Of a stretch of 27,699 nucleotides of DNA, positions 15,280-22,985 are shown piece after piece. The notes below the pieces were generated by a model, which was given only the letters and a program-made list of their open reading frames with translations, ran no database searches and had not been told where the DNA came from. The stretch lies in IMG/VR virus record IMGVR_UViG_3300031952_004490, positions 1-27,699 of that record; one strand, given 5' to 3'. Numbering within the stretch: position 1 is the first letter of the stretch; each line of letters begins with the position of its first letter. Source of the DNA: a virus. A program made the translations under genes and the position numbers.

Positions 15280-16317
15280 ATGTTCAAAAAGTTCACGAAT
15301 TATATCGAGGAAAGAAAAGAAGGCGTCGATGCCAAAAGTGGTTTAGTCGGATCGCCAAAAGTAAAATTAGTTGCCGATTACGACGGTCCTGATCCTCACA
15401 ATCCAACTAAAGGTCAAGGACAAGGCGACCTAGCACCTTATAAATCTGCCAATGGTAATGCCGCTGCTCAAAAAGCAGAAAAAGGTGGTTTTGCCGATTT
15501 AGGTGATAGCAAATTAAAATACGAACCTGATATGAAAGACGGCAATTCTAAATTAACCGCTCTTGGAAAAGAATTAGGCGGCGATTGGCCAAAAGGTGGC
15601 AAGCTTAGCAAAACCGAACAGTTTTTAAACAAAACCAGCGATCTATCAGCAAGTGAATTTGCTAAATATATGGCTAAACAATCTCGGGATACATTTGACA
15701 ACTTGCCAACCGTTTCGATTGATGAATCTGGTCATCCCCATCCATCTGAAGCAATTCACTATATTGCCGCTCTTTCCACTAAGAACAAGAAATTCATTGA
15801 AAACCTTATTTTTGATATGAAACGAGCCGGAAGTCTTGGTCGTTTATTAGAAGCCGCTCTAGAACATCCAGAAGCTTATAAAGAATTGACTCGTTTATTC
15901 GGTGATGAAAAAGGCGAAAAAAGAGCCCGTAATTTAGCCCGTGCTATGGCACTAGAAGCCGTTGGTCCCCCAATGGGTTTGGGCAATGGCGAAGCAAATG
16001 CCGATGGCGATAGAGATATGGACGACGATAAAGTCGAACCAGAAGATGATGAATTAGAAGACGATGACGATGAAGAAACTGATCCAGACGAAGAACATGA
16101 TGACACTGACGAAGATGACGATGAAGAAGAAAACGGCGACTTCGACGATGAATCAGATGGCGATCTAGGTCATGACGATGAAGAAGGTTCTGATCCATTT
16201 GGAAAAGATGATGAATCGCCAGATCAAAACGTCAATCCAATGAAAAAGAAACTCCCGCACGAGCATCTAAAGGATGCTTTGCAAAGAGCATTTATGAAAG
16301 CCTTCATGAATAAATAA
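15280..16317 (+). CDS. Unknown protein with long acidic C-terminal tail, 345 aa
   Basis: The start has CGGAGA 6 nt upstream and lies 22 nt after the PspC-like gene. The N-terminal ~100 residues are Gly/Lys-rich and look disordered. Residues about 110-230 look helical (FLNKTSDLSASEFAKYMAKQ; IENLIFDMKRAGSLGRLLEA), ending with KRARNLARAMALEA. Then about 90 residues are almost entirely Asp/Glu with few others, before a basic amphipathic end (LKDALQRAFMKAFMNK). No family is recognised. A virion scaffold-like or DNA-mimic role are possibilities only. A rho-independent terminator follows. Confidence 0.75.
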   Translation: MFKKFTNYIEERKEGVDAKSGLVGSPKVKLVADYDGPDPHNPTKGQGQGDLAPYKSANGNAAAQKAEKGGFADLGDSKLKYEPDMKDGNSKLTALGKELGGDWPKGGKLSKTEQFLNKTSDLSASEFAKYMAKQSRDTFDNLPTVSIDESGHPHPSEAIHYIAALSTKNKKFIENLIFDMKRAGSLGRLLEAALEHPEAYKELTRLFGDEKGEKRARNLARAMALEAVGPPMGLGNGEANADGDRDMDDDKVEPEDDELEDDDDEETDPDEEHDDTDEDDDEEENGDFDDESDGDLGHDDEEGSDPFGKDDESPDQNVNPMKKKLPHEHLKDALQRAFMKAFMNK

Positions 16318-16321
16318 ATCT

Positions 16322-16343
16322 AAGCCCCGCAAGGGGCTTTTTT
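16322..16343 (+). terminator. Rho-independent terminator of the plus-strand unit
   Basis: A 7-bp stem AAGCCCC/GGGGCTT with loop GCAA is followed by six T. It sits 5 nt past the acidic-protein stop. The inverted repeat is also suited to end the converging minus-strand dnaE N-half transcript, although the A-run is only short on that side. Confidence 0.88.
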
Positions 16344-16380
16344 ATTTCCAATCCCAATTAGCAACATAAGTTAGAAATCA

Positions 16381-17810
16381 TTAAAAAGGACAACTTTCTG
16401 CAACTTGTTCCATATAAATAGGGTCTGATGTAAATTTAGTTTTCAACGTTTTACCACCACGAGCAGGGCTAAGAAATCTAGAAAACAACAGATCATGTTT
16501 AATAGAGTCCACATCATGAATTCCTAAACAATAAGCCACTAAACTCCCGCAGACACTGCCTCGCCCAGGACCAACCGCTTCAGACCCATCACCCCAACCT
16601 AGTAATTCAGGGCATTTCCTACGAGCTTCATCCGTCATTTTCTTTTGAATCAAAAAATAAGAAGAAAAACCTTTCTGAGTAATTAGCGACAATTCTTCTT
16701 CTATTCTTTTTCTGTAATCGGTCTGTTGGGGCAATCCTCTACGTATAAATCCTGCAATTGTGGCTTCTTTGAGTTTCTGATCGGCGGAATCAAATTGTGG
16801 CAATTTAATTGTTCGATCTAACTGCACTCCCCTAGCTAATTCACAAATTGCAACTGTATTCTTTTTAGCCTGTTGCAACAAATCGAAATCAACAATGTCA
16901 CTATAATGTGACCGCCACTTGGCAGTAATTTCTTCTTCAGATTTCATCCACAGGTTTTGATCCTGTAGTTCGAACATATCTGCTGTTTCATCTTCCTCAA
17001 GAGCTTTTTGGATATCTTGAATCGTCTTCCCAGTTTGCACCATCAAGGTCAAACGTTGCATTTTACTATCTTCTTGCAGACAGTAATGGCAATCGTTGGT
17101 AATAATTAATGGAATGCCATATTTCAAATGTGCCCGAATAATAAAGGCATCAAATGGTTTTTGTTTAGCAAAATCTAAGAACATAAGTTCCAAGTAGAAG
17201 TTTTTGCCAAACATCGCCATGTATTTTTCGACCATTGCAAACCCGGCTTCATCGCCGCCACGGTCGAAAGCTTGACCAATTTCACCGTTGTAACAACAAC
17301 TAGTAAAAATGATCCCTTCTTTATATTTCAGCAATTGTTCATGGTTTACTCTAGGACGATAGTAAAAACCTTTCGTCCAGCCCCATGATGACAATTTAAC
17401 AAGATTAGAATAACCTACATCTGTATAGGCTATTGCCAATAAATGATACGATTTTCTGAATCGTTTTTTAGCTTCGGGATCGAATTGTTTGGCAAACTCA
17501 CCACCAGCTTCACCTTCTTTTAATTCTGGCTGCTGTGGGTTGACATACAATTCGCAAGCGAATATGGGATTTATTTTATGTTCTTCGCAAGCACGAATTT
17601 GTCTTGGAATAGAACCCATCACCCCATGATCGGAAATACACAGATATTGCTGATTTATTTGTCTGGCACGTTCTGCATATTCTTCTACTGTCCCATAGCC
17701 GTCGAGTAGAGAAAATTCAATTTTGATTATCCCCCGAAAGAAATTCTTTCGGGGGATAATCAGTCGGAGTGAAGATGTAAATGCTCAAAGCCAACGCATT
17801 TATCCTTCAC
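16381..17810 (-). CDS. dnaE: DNA polymerase III alpha, N-terminal half (PHP + first palm motif), interrupted by 47 nt
   Basis: The product supplies the PHP domain and start of the palm of the split polymerase. GTG at 17810 follows AAGGGAG and encodes 16 codons ending in the PHP metal motif HLHLHS (17783-17766) and Asp (17765-17763), directly followed by TGA. The family continuation FSLLDGYG resumes at 17715, in a different frame, 47 nt later. Downstream come SDHG (17634-17623), ACELY, YHLLAIAY, NDCHY (Asp and His ligands), and at the C-terminal end GPGRGSVCGSLVAYCLGI, then LLFSRFLSP. It stops before the PDxDxD motif, which is in the other half at 1.1-5.05 kb. Without joining, the protein from GTG 17622 would lack the first PHP motif. 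A ribosomal bypass, a -1 frameshift (adding about 16 residues), a sequencing error or decay are all possible. Confidence 0.85.
17725..17761. repeat. Perfect 37-nt palindrome inside the dnaE N-half coding gap
   Basis: Two 18-base arms flank one central base. It starts at the second base of the TGA that stops the 16-codon PHP start and occupies most of the 47-nt gap. No T-tract follows. A G-rich GGGGGA lies about 12 nt before the first codon of the resumed frame. Confidence 0.92.
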
Positions 17811-17814
17811 TCCG
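17765..17814 (-). promoter_or_regulatory. Stem-loop spanning the first 16 codons of dnaE N-half
   Basis: CGGAGTGAAG (17814-17805) pairs perfectly with CTTCACTCCG (17774-17765), and TAAATGC (17802-17796) with GCATTTA (17784-17778), separated by a small internal loop, with an 11-nt apical loop. The GTG start codon lies in the outer stem, and the structure ends with the first base of the last sense codon. It abuts the 37-nt palindrome with only 3 nt between. Confidence 0.8.
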
Positions 17815-17841
17815 TCTCCCTTCTTTATAAAAATGTCCAAT

Positions 17842-18180
17842 TTAAATACCTTTATGTTTCAACCAATTAACAAATTCTACAGTGGAATATTTAGCACCTT
17901 TAACATTGTTCGCATGTTGCGATAAAGGCTGCAAATTGTCAAGAGCATTTATGATTTTAAAATCATAAATGCTGTGATCTAAAAATGCTTTTATAGGGAA
18001 AATATGATCTACATGCCAAATGTTATTTTTTACATTATCCCAATTTGGATGTGATTCAATATGTTTCTGCAATTGTTTGTAATCATATCCCAAAATACTT
18101 GCTGTTTTATTATCTTTAACACGACCTGTTGCTTGCAATGTGGCCATTACTAATCCGCAACAACGTTTTCTAAAAAACAA
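17842..18180 (-). CDS. HNH endonuclease upstream of dnaE N-half
   Basis: The C-terminal part shows an HNH nuclease: NIWHVDHIFPIKAFLDHSIY then INALDNLQPLSQHANNVKGAK, with the H-x-D-H-I metal motif and the LQPL..N..K helix. Length is about 112 aa from TTG at 18180. No ATG is available further upstream, but the frame is open to 18256 and would add NIVKWLTANHPNWNPDRKQI, which repeats the HPNW word found again downstream (ESHPNWDNV). So the true start may be non-standard, coupled to the overlapping upstream gene, or an ATG at 18147 may be used. It ends 31 nt before the dnaE N-half start, as expected of a homing nuclease next to a target exon. Confidence 0.75.
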   Translation of the reverse strand: MFFRKRCCGLVMATLQATGRVKDNKTASILGYDYKQLQKHIESHPNWDNVKNNIWHVDHIFPIKAFLDHSIYDFKIINALDNLQPLSQHANNVKGAKYSTVEFVNWLKHKGI

Positions 18181-18230
18181 ATTATTTTCAATTTGTTTTC
18201 TATCTGGATTCCAATTTGGATGATTAGCAG

Positions 18231-18596
18231 TCAGCCACTTAACAATGTTATAATTGATCTAATGCCGTCGATAATAGAACCGCCGCCATCCCAATTTGAA
18301 TTTACCTGAGCAATGAAATCATGAACTGCATCTTCTTCTGCATCACGTTCATTAATTAGAACTATAACAGCATCTGACAAATGCACGTTTTGATCTAAAT
18401 TTTTACAATTATCTATTAGCAACTGACTAATTTTAGCACATTCGGTGCGGTAGGAATGAATGATTTTATCCTGTTCATGCATCGCATCTGCTTGTGCAAC
18501 AATTAAAGCTTTATGATCTTTGATTTTCTTTTCAAGATCAATAACATGTTGTCGCAAAAGCTTATTTTCTTCAGTCGCCATCCAGAAATTAGACAT
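18231..18596 (-). CDS. Unknown coiled-coil protein, 121 aa
   Basis: The ATG overlaps the upstream stop by 8 nt. Residues about 8-60 form a heptad-like helix (EENKLLRQHVIDLEKKIKDH), and the C-terminal half carries an acidic helix (INERDAEEDAVHDFIAQV) and a glycine-rich NWDGGGSIIDGI. No family is recognised. Its last codons are overlapped by the upstream extension of the HNH frame, suggesting the nuclease gene was inserted against its 3' end. Confidence 0.65.
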   Translation of the reverse strand: MSNFWMATEENKLLRQHVIDLEKKIKDHKALIVAQADAMHEQDKIIHSYRTECAKISQLLIDNCKNLDQNVHLSDAVIVLINERDAEEDAVHDFIAQVNSNWDGGGSIIDGIRSIITLLSG

Positions 18597-19230
18597 TATT
18601 TGGTTCCTTATAAGCTTCTTCTACTATATCACATTCGTAGTCAAGTTCAATATACGTACTGAAAGAGGGCCATGCCTGCCAAGATATTTTTATTTCACCC
18701 GTTTTATAATTAATAGTGCAATTTTCGACATCAATTGGCTCGGACACTTTAAACTTAAATTTACCATTTTCATCAATTTGAAAACTATTGATTTGCACTC
18801 CACCTACAGCCACTCGACCCATTATTGTTCCTGCATCCGGTAGGTATTTCATTGCAGAGAAACAAGTTTCATACCGATCATTGCCAATCGTTACAACTTC
18901 ATTTTGAATAAGTTGTCGCTGATAGTAAAAAGGCTCAGCTTCAATTTTTATGGCATCCACATGTGCAAAAAATTCTTCATCACTCTTTTTGTATTCCTCG
19001 TAATTCAATGTCTCTTGAATAGCCCAATCAAGCATTCTATCCAATACTTCAACCGCAGCAGCTTTATGCTCTGCTGGAATAAAAGATAACAATAAATCAC
19101 GATCAGGATCAGCTATTTTATCAGATAAATATTCTGCGCCTGCATCGACACCCCAAGCTCCGCACGCCAAACCCCATTGTATGCCTTCAGCAACAACATT
19201 ATCTTTTTTTTTCAACCAATGATTGACCAT
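18589..19230 (-). CDS. Unknown protein, 213 aa
   Basis: I choose ATG at 19230, overlapping the preceding stop (TAATG); a longer in-frame reading to 19269 would lie within the upstream gene. The N-terminal ~100 residues look helical with an amphipathic segment (VAEGIQWGLACGAWGVDAGA), the middle has FYYQRQLIQNE, and the C-terminal half appears beta-rich (KFKFKVSEPIDVENCTINYK; YIELDYECDIVEE). No family or catalytic motif is recognised. Confidence 0.7.
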   Translation of the reverse strand: MVNHWLKKKDNVVAEGIQWGLACGAWGVDAGAEYLSDKIADPDRDLLLSFIPAEHKAAAVEVLDRMLDWAIQETLNYEEYKKSDEEFFAHVDAIKIEAEPFYYQRQLIQNEVVTIGNDRYETCFSAMKYLPDAGTIMGRVAVGGVQINSFQIDENGKFKFKVSEPIDVENCTINYKTGEIKISWQAWPSFSTYIELDYECDIVEEAYKEPNNV

Positions 19231-19442
19231 TATTCTGTCGTCCCTTTGCTTGCTTTGAAAGCTTCCCATTCTTGTTGTAAAGCTTTCGCTTCATCATCAA
19301 TGGCTTTTAATTCCACTTTGATTTTGTCATAAATTTGCTTTAATTCATCTTGTTTGCTTTTCTTGCGATCAAAAATTTCTTTGATCTTCTGCGAGAAAAC
19401 CTGAAACTCTTCTGTTAATAAAAATTCTAAACTTTCAGACAT
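19230..19442 (-). CDS. Unknown small coiled-coil protein, 70 aa
   Basis: The protein is nearly all predicted helix, with a charged heptad pattern (FSQKIKEIFDRKKSKQDELK and IKVELKAIDDEAKALQQEWE). The ATG overlaps the end of the gene before it by 8 nt. It could be a small structural or chaperone coiled coil; no family is recognised. Confidence 0.68.
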   Translation of the reverse strand: MSESLEFLLTEEFQVFSQKIKEIFDRKKSKQDELKQIYDKIKVELKAIDDEAKALQQEWEAFKASKGTTE

Positions 19443-20046
19443 TATGTGCCTCCTTTTGTAATTTAAATTTACGCCATTTTATTTTTTGATTATCATCTCG
19501 ATTTTTATCTTTTCCGTATTCCCAAACATTATTCTCTTTTTTCAGCCAAAGAACTTTATCTCTTGGGACTTCATATAATCTTTCAATATTTTCCTTGGCT
19601 TTGCCTTTACATTTTGCATATCTCCATGATGCATTTGCGGCATCTTTGTAAGCAATCCATGCCCCCAACGTTCCTTCTTTATTAAAAAGAATAAAATAAT
19701 CTGGCGGGTGTTGTTGGGTTCCTTTTTTTGATACCTCATAAGAAAAATCAATTTTTCTACCCAAAACTTGAACCGTCGCTCTAGGAAAGGGGCAATAATA
19801 ATTTTTACATTTTTCCAATGTCCAATCAATACTAGACTCTTTAATTTCTACTTCAAATCTATACCAAACATCAGCATCGGCATCGGCAAATTTAACCTTT
19901 AAATCAGCTTTCCAATCGTCTGTTTCCCAAGGATTGATATCTAATATTTTTGAACACCCAGCAAATTGAAATGCATCTGTAGCATAAGTTCGAGCCAAAA
20001 TATCGTAATGAGCTAATTCTACATCATATTGTTTTCTTTGCGTCAT
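19435..20046 (-). CDS. Unknown protein, 203 aa
   Basis: ATG overlaps the ClpP-like stop by 4 nt. The sequence is mixed alpha/beta: a helical start (YDVELAHYDILARTYATDAF), then DADVWYRFEVEIKESSIDW, YFILFNKEGTLGAWIAYKD, and a basic C-terminus with EYGKDKNRDDNQKIKWRKFK. The D...FEVEIKE strand pair weakly recalls a PD-(D/E)XK-like core, but the evidence is thin and I leave it unassigned. Confidence 0.68.
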   Translation of the reverse strand: MTQRKQYDVELAHYDILARTYATDAFQFAGCSKILDINPWETDDWKADLKVKFADADADVWYRFEVEIKESSIDWTLEKCKNYYCPFPRATVQVLGRKIDFSYEVSKKGTQQHPPDYFILFNKEGTLGAWIAYKDAANASWRYAKCKGKAKENIERLYEVPRDKVLWLKKENNVWEYGKDKNRDDNQKIKWRKFKLQKEAHNV

Positions 20047-20744
20047 AGTTTGCCTTTAAATTTTTCGTATATTCGCAATTGATCCGGTGTCTCGTGTCCC
20101 GCTGTCCCAAGAATGCCATCTGCAAAGCCCATGTAGATGGCTTCTTCGGCATTCAAAAACCAATCGCCTTTGTCTTTTATTTTACGGTCAATGTATGCTC
20201 TAATTTTAGTTTCATTGTATCCACGTTCTTTAAAAAATTTGCCCGTCTTCGCACGACGAGCAAAAATATCCAACATTCTCTTGCAAGAACGTTCATTCAC
20301 ATCAATCGCAGACTTTACTGCCATCGACGTATCACTCAAAGCTATCGATCCATGATGGATCATAAATTCACAATCAGGTGTGATAATCCGATAATCCGCA
20401 GCTTGCAATAAAATTCCAGTCATCGATGATGCTTGAGCATAGGCTAAGATAGATACTGGTGCCGTGGAAAAACGAATAGCATTGAACATCGCCATTCCAT
20501 CATTCCACTCGCCACCCACACTATGCATATGAACCAATATCGGAGCTTCCGCATTTTGATTCAACAATACATGCAAATTCTTGACAAATGTCGTAGCCAT
20601 CCGATAATCAACACCACGCTCAAACCCGTCTTCATCATCTCCCCAACAACTATGAAGATAAATATCCCTGGTATGATAATTTAAATGGTAGCTGTGTATA
20701 TCGTTGATTAACTGCTCTAATTCCGTCTTCTTTTTGACTGACAT
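20043..20744 (-). CDS. ClpP-like serine protease
   Basis: The protein of 233 aa has the ClpP/crotonase-like fold: YLHSCWGDDEDGF, ILVHMHSVGGEWNDGMAMFN (like ClpP's IxxxINSPGG), then AYAQASSMTGILLQAAD with the probable nucleophile Ser107. CEFMIHHGS gives the His130 base, and DWFLNAEEAIYMGFADG is the ClpP C-terminal landmark with the probable acid Asp nearby. An N-terminal extension MSVKKKTELEQLINDIHSYH replaces the ClpP axial loop. I choose ATG at 20744, with GGAG 10 nt upstream; another ATG at 20795 lies upstream of the promoter -10. In phages ClpP-like proteins act as prohead or accessory proteases. With tmRNA and PrkA nearby, a proteolysis role is inferred. Confidence 0.88.
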   Translation of the reverse strand: MSVKKKTELEQLINDIHSYHLNYHTRDIYLHSCWGDDEDGFERGVDYRMATTFVKNLHVLLNQNAEAPILVHMHSVGGEWNDGMAMFNAIRFSTAPVSILAYAQASSMTGILLQAADYRIITPDCEFMIHHGSIALSDTSMAVKSAIDVNERSCKRMLDIFARRAKTGKFFKERGYNETKIRAYIDRKIKDKGDWFLNAEEAIYMGFADGILGTAGHETPDQLRIYEKFKGKL

Positions 20745-20777
20745 GTAGGTCGTTCTCCATTTAAAAGTTCCCCTATA

Positions 20778-20806
20778 TAAATAGAGTTCGACCATACATT
20801 TAACAA
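20778..20806 (-). promoter_or_regulatory. Sigma70-like promoter for ClpP-like gene
   Basis: TTGTTA (20806-20801) and TATTTA (20783-20778) are 17 nt apart on the minus strand. The sequence CTATATAAATAG on the plus strand includes the T4-late-like TATAAATA, but no plus-strand gene follows. Confidence 0.5.
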
Positions 20807-20825
20807 ATATTAAATTAATAACTTT

Positions 20826-21167
20826 CTAAGTGCTATCACTGCTAGCATTTACGACAGTTATTCGACATTCTTGCAAAAGTCCATTTTTACCCCAATTGAT
20901 GCTTTCAATGCTATATTGACTCTGATATCGAGGGTCAAATTTATGCATTACCTGTTCTTTCATTTGAAAAATATGAGCCTCTTCAATAGCCCACAAATGA
21001 ACAGAATGACAATCATCAAATTGATAAACATCAATTCTTGGCAATGAACCTTGGCTTGGATCGCCTAGATCAATATCTTTGTAAACAAAATCATATTCTT
21101 CCACAGGAACCACATGATTCTGTCCATCGGATTCCAAACAAACAATATTTTTCAATAATTCAATCAT
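20826..21167 (-). CDS. Unknown protein, 113 aa
   Basis: ATG at 21167 overlaps the upstream stop by 8 nt; a longer in-frame reading to 21209 is less likely. The protein is acidic and beta-rich (FVYKDIDLGDPSQGSLPRID; VYQFDDCHSVHLWAIEEAHI) with no transmembrane segment. It precedes the ClpP-like gene with an 81-nt gap that contains a promoter. No family is recognised. Confidence 0.65.
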   Translation of the reverse strand: MIELLKNIVCLESDGQNHVVPVEEYDFVYKDIDLGDPSQGSLPRIDVYQFDDCHSVHLWAIEEAHIFQMKEQVMHKFDPRYQSQYSIESINWGKNGLLQECRITVVNASSDST

Positions 21168-21375
21168 AAAGCACCGCCGCTGTATCGTTAGAGGGTTCAA
21201 TGTCTGCAATGATGATGTTATATATTTTTCCTAGCAAATCATTCATTTGACTGATTGCTTTTGAAAATTCATCACTGCCTAATTCTCCTGCGTATGCCAC
21301 AGGAAAAGATCGTCCATAGACAGATGAAAACTCATTCAAATAAGCAACTAATTCAACTGCTGTGGATTTTTTCAT
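21160..21375 (-). CDS. Unknown protein, 71 aa
   Basis: ATG overlaps the spoVR stop by 4 nt, and its stop overlaps the next gene. The sequence is a small helical protein (VELVAYLNEFSSVYGRSF; FSKAISQMNDLLGKIYNIII) with an acidic end. No family is recognised. It may be an accessory to the PrkA/DUF444/SpoVR set by coupling alone. Confidence 0.65.
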   Translation of the reverse strand: MKKSTAVELVAYLNEFSSVYGRSFPVAYAGELGSDEFSKAISQMNDLLGKIYNIIIADIEPSNDTAAVLYD

Positions 21376-22985
21376 CCGTTTTTGCTCCTTGAAACTTCAT
21401 CTTCATATCGTTCTCGTGTTGTGATTCCCACATCACCATCGCCAGTGCCGATGCATTCATACACAATTTCATTGCCATCTCTATCATTCGTAGCCAAGAA
21501 AATCTCTCGACCCCAAAAGAAATATAAAGATTGCATAACTGCTTCCACATACGAAGAATAAAGCGTTTGCCCTTCATTCTTGTGCTGAAGCAGCATATAG
21601 CCTTTGCCACGATGATTAGGATCAACCATCACAATCTCTGGTAATCCACCATTGGCATATTTACGCATCAACTTAGATTTGATTTTTTTGAAATCACGAT
21701 CTTCTAATTGGATATCGCCGTTAGGCATACGTTTCCAATCAAAAAATTCATATTTATCACAAAAATCAGGCGTGAAAAATTCATTCAATGCCGTCAAGTC
21801 ATTGTAATGCTTGCGAACTTCAAATATCTTTTCTTGACCCAATCCAAGTTTTTCATCCCATACACGACGTTCTTCGAGATTGTCGCACTCATCATACATC
21901 GTGCCAAAACGTCCCTTATTCCAACGTTCTTCCACCTCCATAAATAGGCAAAAGCCAAGTTTATAAGGATTCGTGGAATATTTGCCGCCCAACACACCCA
22001 TTTTGTGATGAGCATATTCAAAAATGCCAGAGTCGTGAGTTTTTTGACCCAAACCAACCAAGCCTTGACGGCACATAATTTGTTGATCGGTAAAGCTAGC
22101 CCAACCTTCATTGAGCATTTTTGTCAAACGTTGTGGAGCGAAATACATGCTTTCTTGATAAAGCATATCCACAATATCAGCCTGCCAGGGTTTCAATGGT
22201 GCGTTGTCACGAATAAAGCCCATGATATCTTTAGTGGAACCTTTAAAGATACCAAGCTCCGCAGCCACTTCTTCACGTTCAATTTTATCTAATTGCTTTT
22301 TATTCCAAGCTTCAGTGTTGATGTGTGGTTCCATATATTCATGACCTTCACCAACATTTAATCGTTTAGGATGCTTCCATTTGCGACTATCGGTAATAAC
22401 AGGCTCTTTGATTTTTCGTTTGTTCCAAGCCTTGGAAAAATCAATAAGCGTATCAATTCTTAAACAATGATCGATAAATTCAGTAACTCGTTCTTTACCC
22501 CAACGAGCAATATATTTGCGAATTCTTGTTCCATGATTAGCCAACTGGTTCATCATGTTTTGAGAAGTTGGGCTGAAAAATACATTATTTTTGAAAAAAT
22601 CATTATGACCCAAAGCGTGAGCGATAACTGTTACGTTATCGACCATCGTATTGGAATCCAGGCAATAAATATAACAAGGATTTGTATTGATAACCATTTC
22701 GTAGATTCTGTGCATTCCATGCTCATATCCACGTTGCAACTCTTCGTATTCCATTCCCCACTGCCAATGCGGATAACGAACAGGAAATCCACCATAAGCG
22801 GCGACTTCGCTAATTTCATCATAAGTAAGCATTTGCACAACGGTAGGATAAAAATCCAAACCGAAATCACGACATGCTTTGAAAATATCTGGAATTAGCT
22901 TCTTCAAATCCTCAGGGATTTGAAGACCGGGAACCGTATTATCGCCCATAAGTAGCGATGTGCCATGCAGAAAGTTATTTGACAT
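21372..22985 (-). CDS. spoVR: SpoVR family protein
   Basis: The 537-aa protein matches the SpoVR/YcgB family, typically about 450-510 aa. Landmarks are FGLDFYPTVVQMLTYDEISE, YGGFPVRYPHWQWGMEYEEL, YEMVINTNPCYIYCLDSNTM, VIAHALGHNDFFKNN, and the later VNP-less DPNHRGKGYMLLQHKNEG. His/Asp clusters in HALGHNDFF could bind metal. The function in E. coli is unknown, but ycgB and yeaGH are linked in stationary-phase and nutrient-stress responses. It directly abuts the DUF444 gene (TAA then ATG), completing the set prkA-yeaH-spoVR in bacterial order. Confidence 0.93.
   Translation of the reverse strand: MSNNFLHGTSLLMGDNTVPGLQIPEDLKKLIPDIFKACRDFGLDFYPTVVQMLTYDEISEVAAYGGFPVRYPHWQWGMEYEELQRGYEHGMHRIYEMVINTNPCYIYCLDSNTMVDNVTVIAHALGHNDFFKNNVFFSPTSQNMMNQLANHGTRIRKYIARWGKERVTEFIDHCLRIDTLIDFSKAWNKRKIKEPVITDSRKWKHPKRLNVGEGHEYMEPHINTEAWNKKQLDKIEREEVAAELGIFKGSTKDIMGFIRDNAPLKPWQADIVDMLYQESMYFAPQRLTKMLNEGWASFTDQQIMCRQGLVGLGQKTHDSGIFEYAHHKMGVLGGKYSTNPYKLGFCLFMEVEERWNKGRFGTMYDECDNLEERRVWDEKLGLGQEKIFEVRKHYNDLTALNEFFTPDFCDKYEFFDWKRMPNGDIQLEDRDFKKIKSKLMRKYANGGLPEIVMVDPNHRGKGYMLLQHKNEGQTLYSSYVEAVMQSLYFFWGREIFLATNDRDGNEIVYECIGTGDGDVGITTRERYEDEVSRSKNG

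Noticed and set aside
15876-16198. Minus-strand Ser-rich and His/Arg-rich ORFs
   Set aside because: They are the antisense of the acidic Asp/Glu codon tract (GAT/GAC/GAA), which naturally gives Ser- or His/Arg-rich shadows.
1097-17810. Split DnaE joined by a trans-splicing split intein
   Set aside because: The N-half C-terminus and the C-half N-terminus have no intein splice blocks; the only intein is internal to the C-half.
20774-20785. T4-like late promoter TATAAATA on the plus strand
   Set aside because: No plus-strand gene lies downstream, and the same bases serve as a -10 on the minus strand for the ClpP-like gene.
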